Below are positions 63,181 through 64,000 of a DNA stretch of 64,000 bases, piece after piece (the stretch's first letter is position 1; every line of letters begins with the position of its first letter). The translations under genes and the position numbers were made by a program. Below the pieces are notes generated by a model that was not told where the DNA came from, ran no database searches, and was given only the letters and a program-made list of their open reading frames with translations. This stretch comes from Plasmodium brasilianum (taxonomy: Eukaryota > Apicomplexa > Aconoidasida > Haemosporida > Plasmodiidae). Location: assembly GCF_023973825.1 (NCBI RefSeq), contig NC_090118.1:1347001-1411000 (forward strand), read 5' to 3'.

Positions 63181-64000
63181 AAGATCGTTAATTTCTTTTG
63201 TAATATATACACATTAGATCTATTAATGCAACTGATTAGGTTTTATAAATCTTCTTCCATGGGATTATCCTTTTTCATAATAAAAGTTAAAAATATACAT
63301 CTTTAGATATTTTGCAAGTTAGTATGCTATAATTTCTTTTAATTTGTATTTTAGAGGATTTTGTTGGTTTGATACAATATTATGCTTTTATATGTATAAT
63401 TTTATATTTAAATAGTTTCGTATGTAACATGTATATGTGTTTTACAATTAATATGAAAAAACAAATTTAAAACAATTTTATTGAAATTTTGTGTTAATTT
63501 ATTTTTGTAAATGTAAAAATTAGTTTAATTTTTATTATATGTAATTTTACCTTAAATTATTATTTTTTGATGTAGTTAAAGAATTTTATTTTTTGTTTTA
63601 AATTAAAAATAAATGTACCCTATTATTGTTCACATAAAAAGCCAAGTGAGGGAATGTAGTTTCATTGTTAATTTCTATTTCATTATATTTTTTATTTAAA
63701 AATTGTAAAAAAGTGAACTATGGGGCCTTTTATCATTGTAATCATATATCTAATTTTACTTAAAATGTAAATTTATTTTATAGGAGATAATAATAATTTT
63801 AAAAAAGTGAACTATTATAACTTATTAAATTAGGTTATATAGGGGATTTCAAAGGATATATGTAATAATTACTTTTTGTTTATTTTTCTTTATTACTTTT
63901 TCATTATTTTAAAATGACAGATTATCTAAAAATTAAAATGGTACGTAACAAAAAGGTTTACAACAATTCTGACAATTTAAATAGTAATATATAAAAGATA
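63181..64000. other. AT-rich end of window, no gene seen
   Basis: No open frame of note, no telomere repeat and no recognisable subtelomeric repeat array. Confidence 0.5.

Overview
This window looks like subtelomeric DNA of a human-infecting-type Plasmodium, most probably P. malariae or a close relative. It is extremely AT-rich, with many (AT)n and poly-A/T tracts. Its genes are two-exon subtelomeric family genes: a short signal or membrane exon, an intron of about 0.2-0.4 kb, then a long exon. The decisive clue is a decayed gene at 62.3-63.2 kb whose frames match the fam-l/fam-m type known from P. malariae. Tryptophan-rich antigens, a PST-A lysophospholipase, PEXEL-like exported proteins and a pir relic fit that assignment. 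No rRNA, tRNA, telomere array or CRISPR was seen.

Left part (1-16 kb): four tryptophan-rich antigen (TRAg) genes, all on the minus strand, spaced about 4.2-4.6 kb apart. The first carries an in-frame TGA where a conserved Trp codon is expected, so it is probably a pseudogene. The second has a membrane-anchor type N-terminus, and the third and fourth have classical signal peptides. The introns of TRAg 1 and TRAg 3 carry minisatellites.

Middle part (16-46 kb): an intact PST-A-type alpha/beta hydrolase (plus strand, 20.7-21.8 kb). It is followed by a diverged ~1.4 kb direct duplication of the sequence upstream of TRAg 4, including a dead copy of its exon 1. Then come three minus-strand exported-protein genes of one architecture (signal anchor, intron, RLLxxE/D-type motif, lysine-rich middle, C-terminal membrane segments). 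Two are intact (30.0-30.9 kb and 36.5-37.5 kb). One is split by an in-frame TAA just before its membrane segments (44.8-46.0 kb). A decayed plus-strand relative lies at 33.7-34.9 kb and a different decayed gene at 23.3-24.3 kb.

Right part (46-64 kb): almost no intact gene. It is a graveyard: fragments at 47.2, 55.7 and 59.3 kb, a recognisable pir pseudogene at 54.4-55.5 kb and the fam-l/fam-m pseudogene at 62.3-63.2 kb.

The intact products would act at the infected red-cell surface or be exported into the host cell. They are not an operon; each gene is expected to have its own promoter. All spliced models here were assembled by hand from open frames, GT/AG signals and phase, without RNA or database support.
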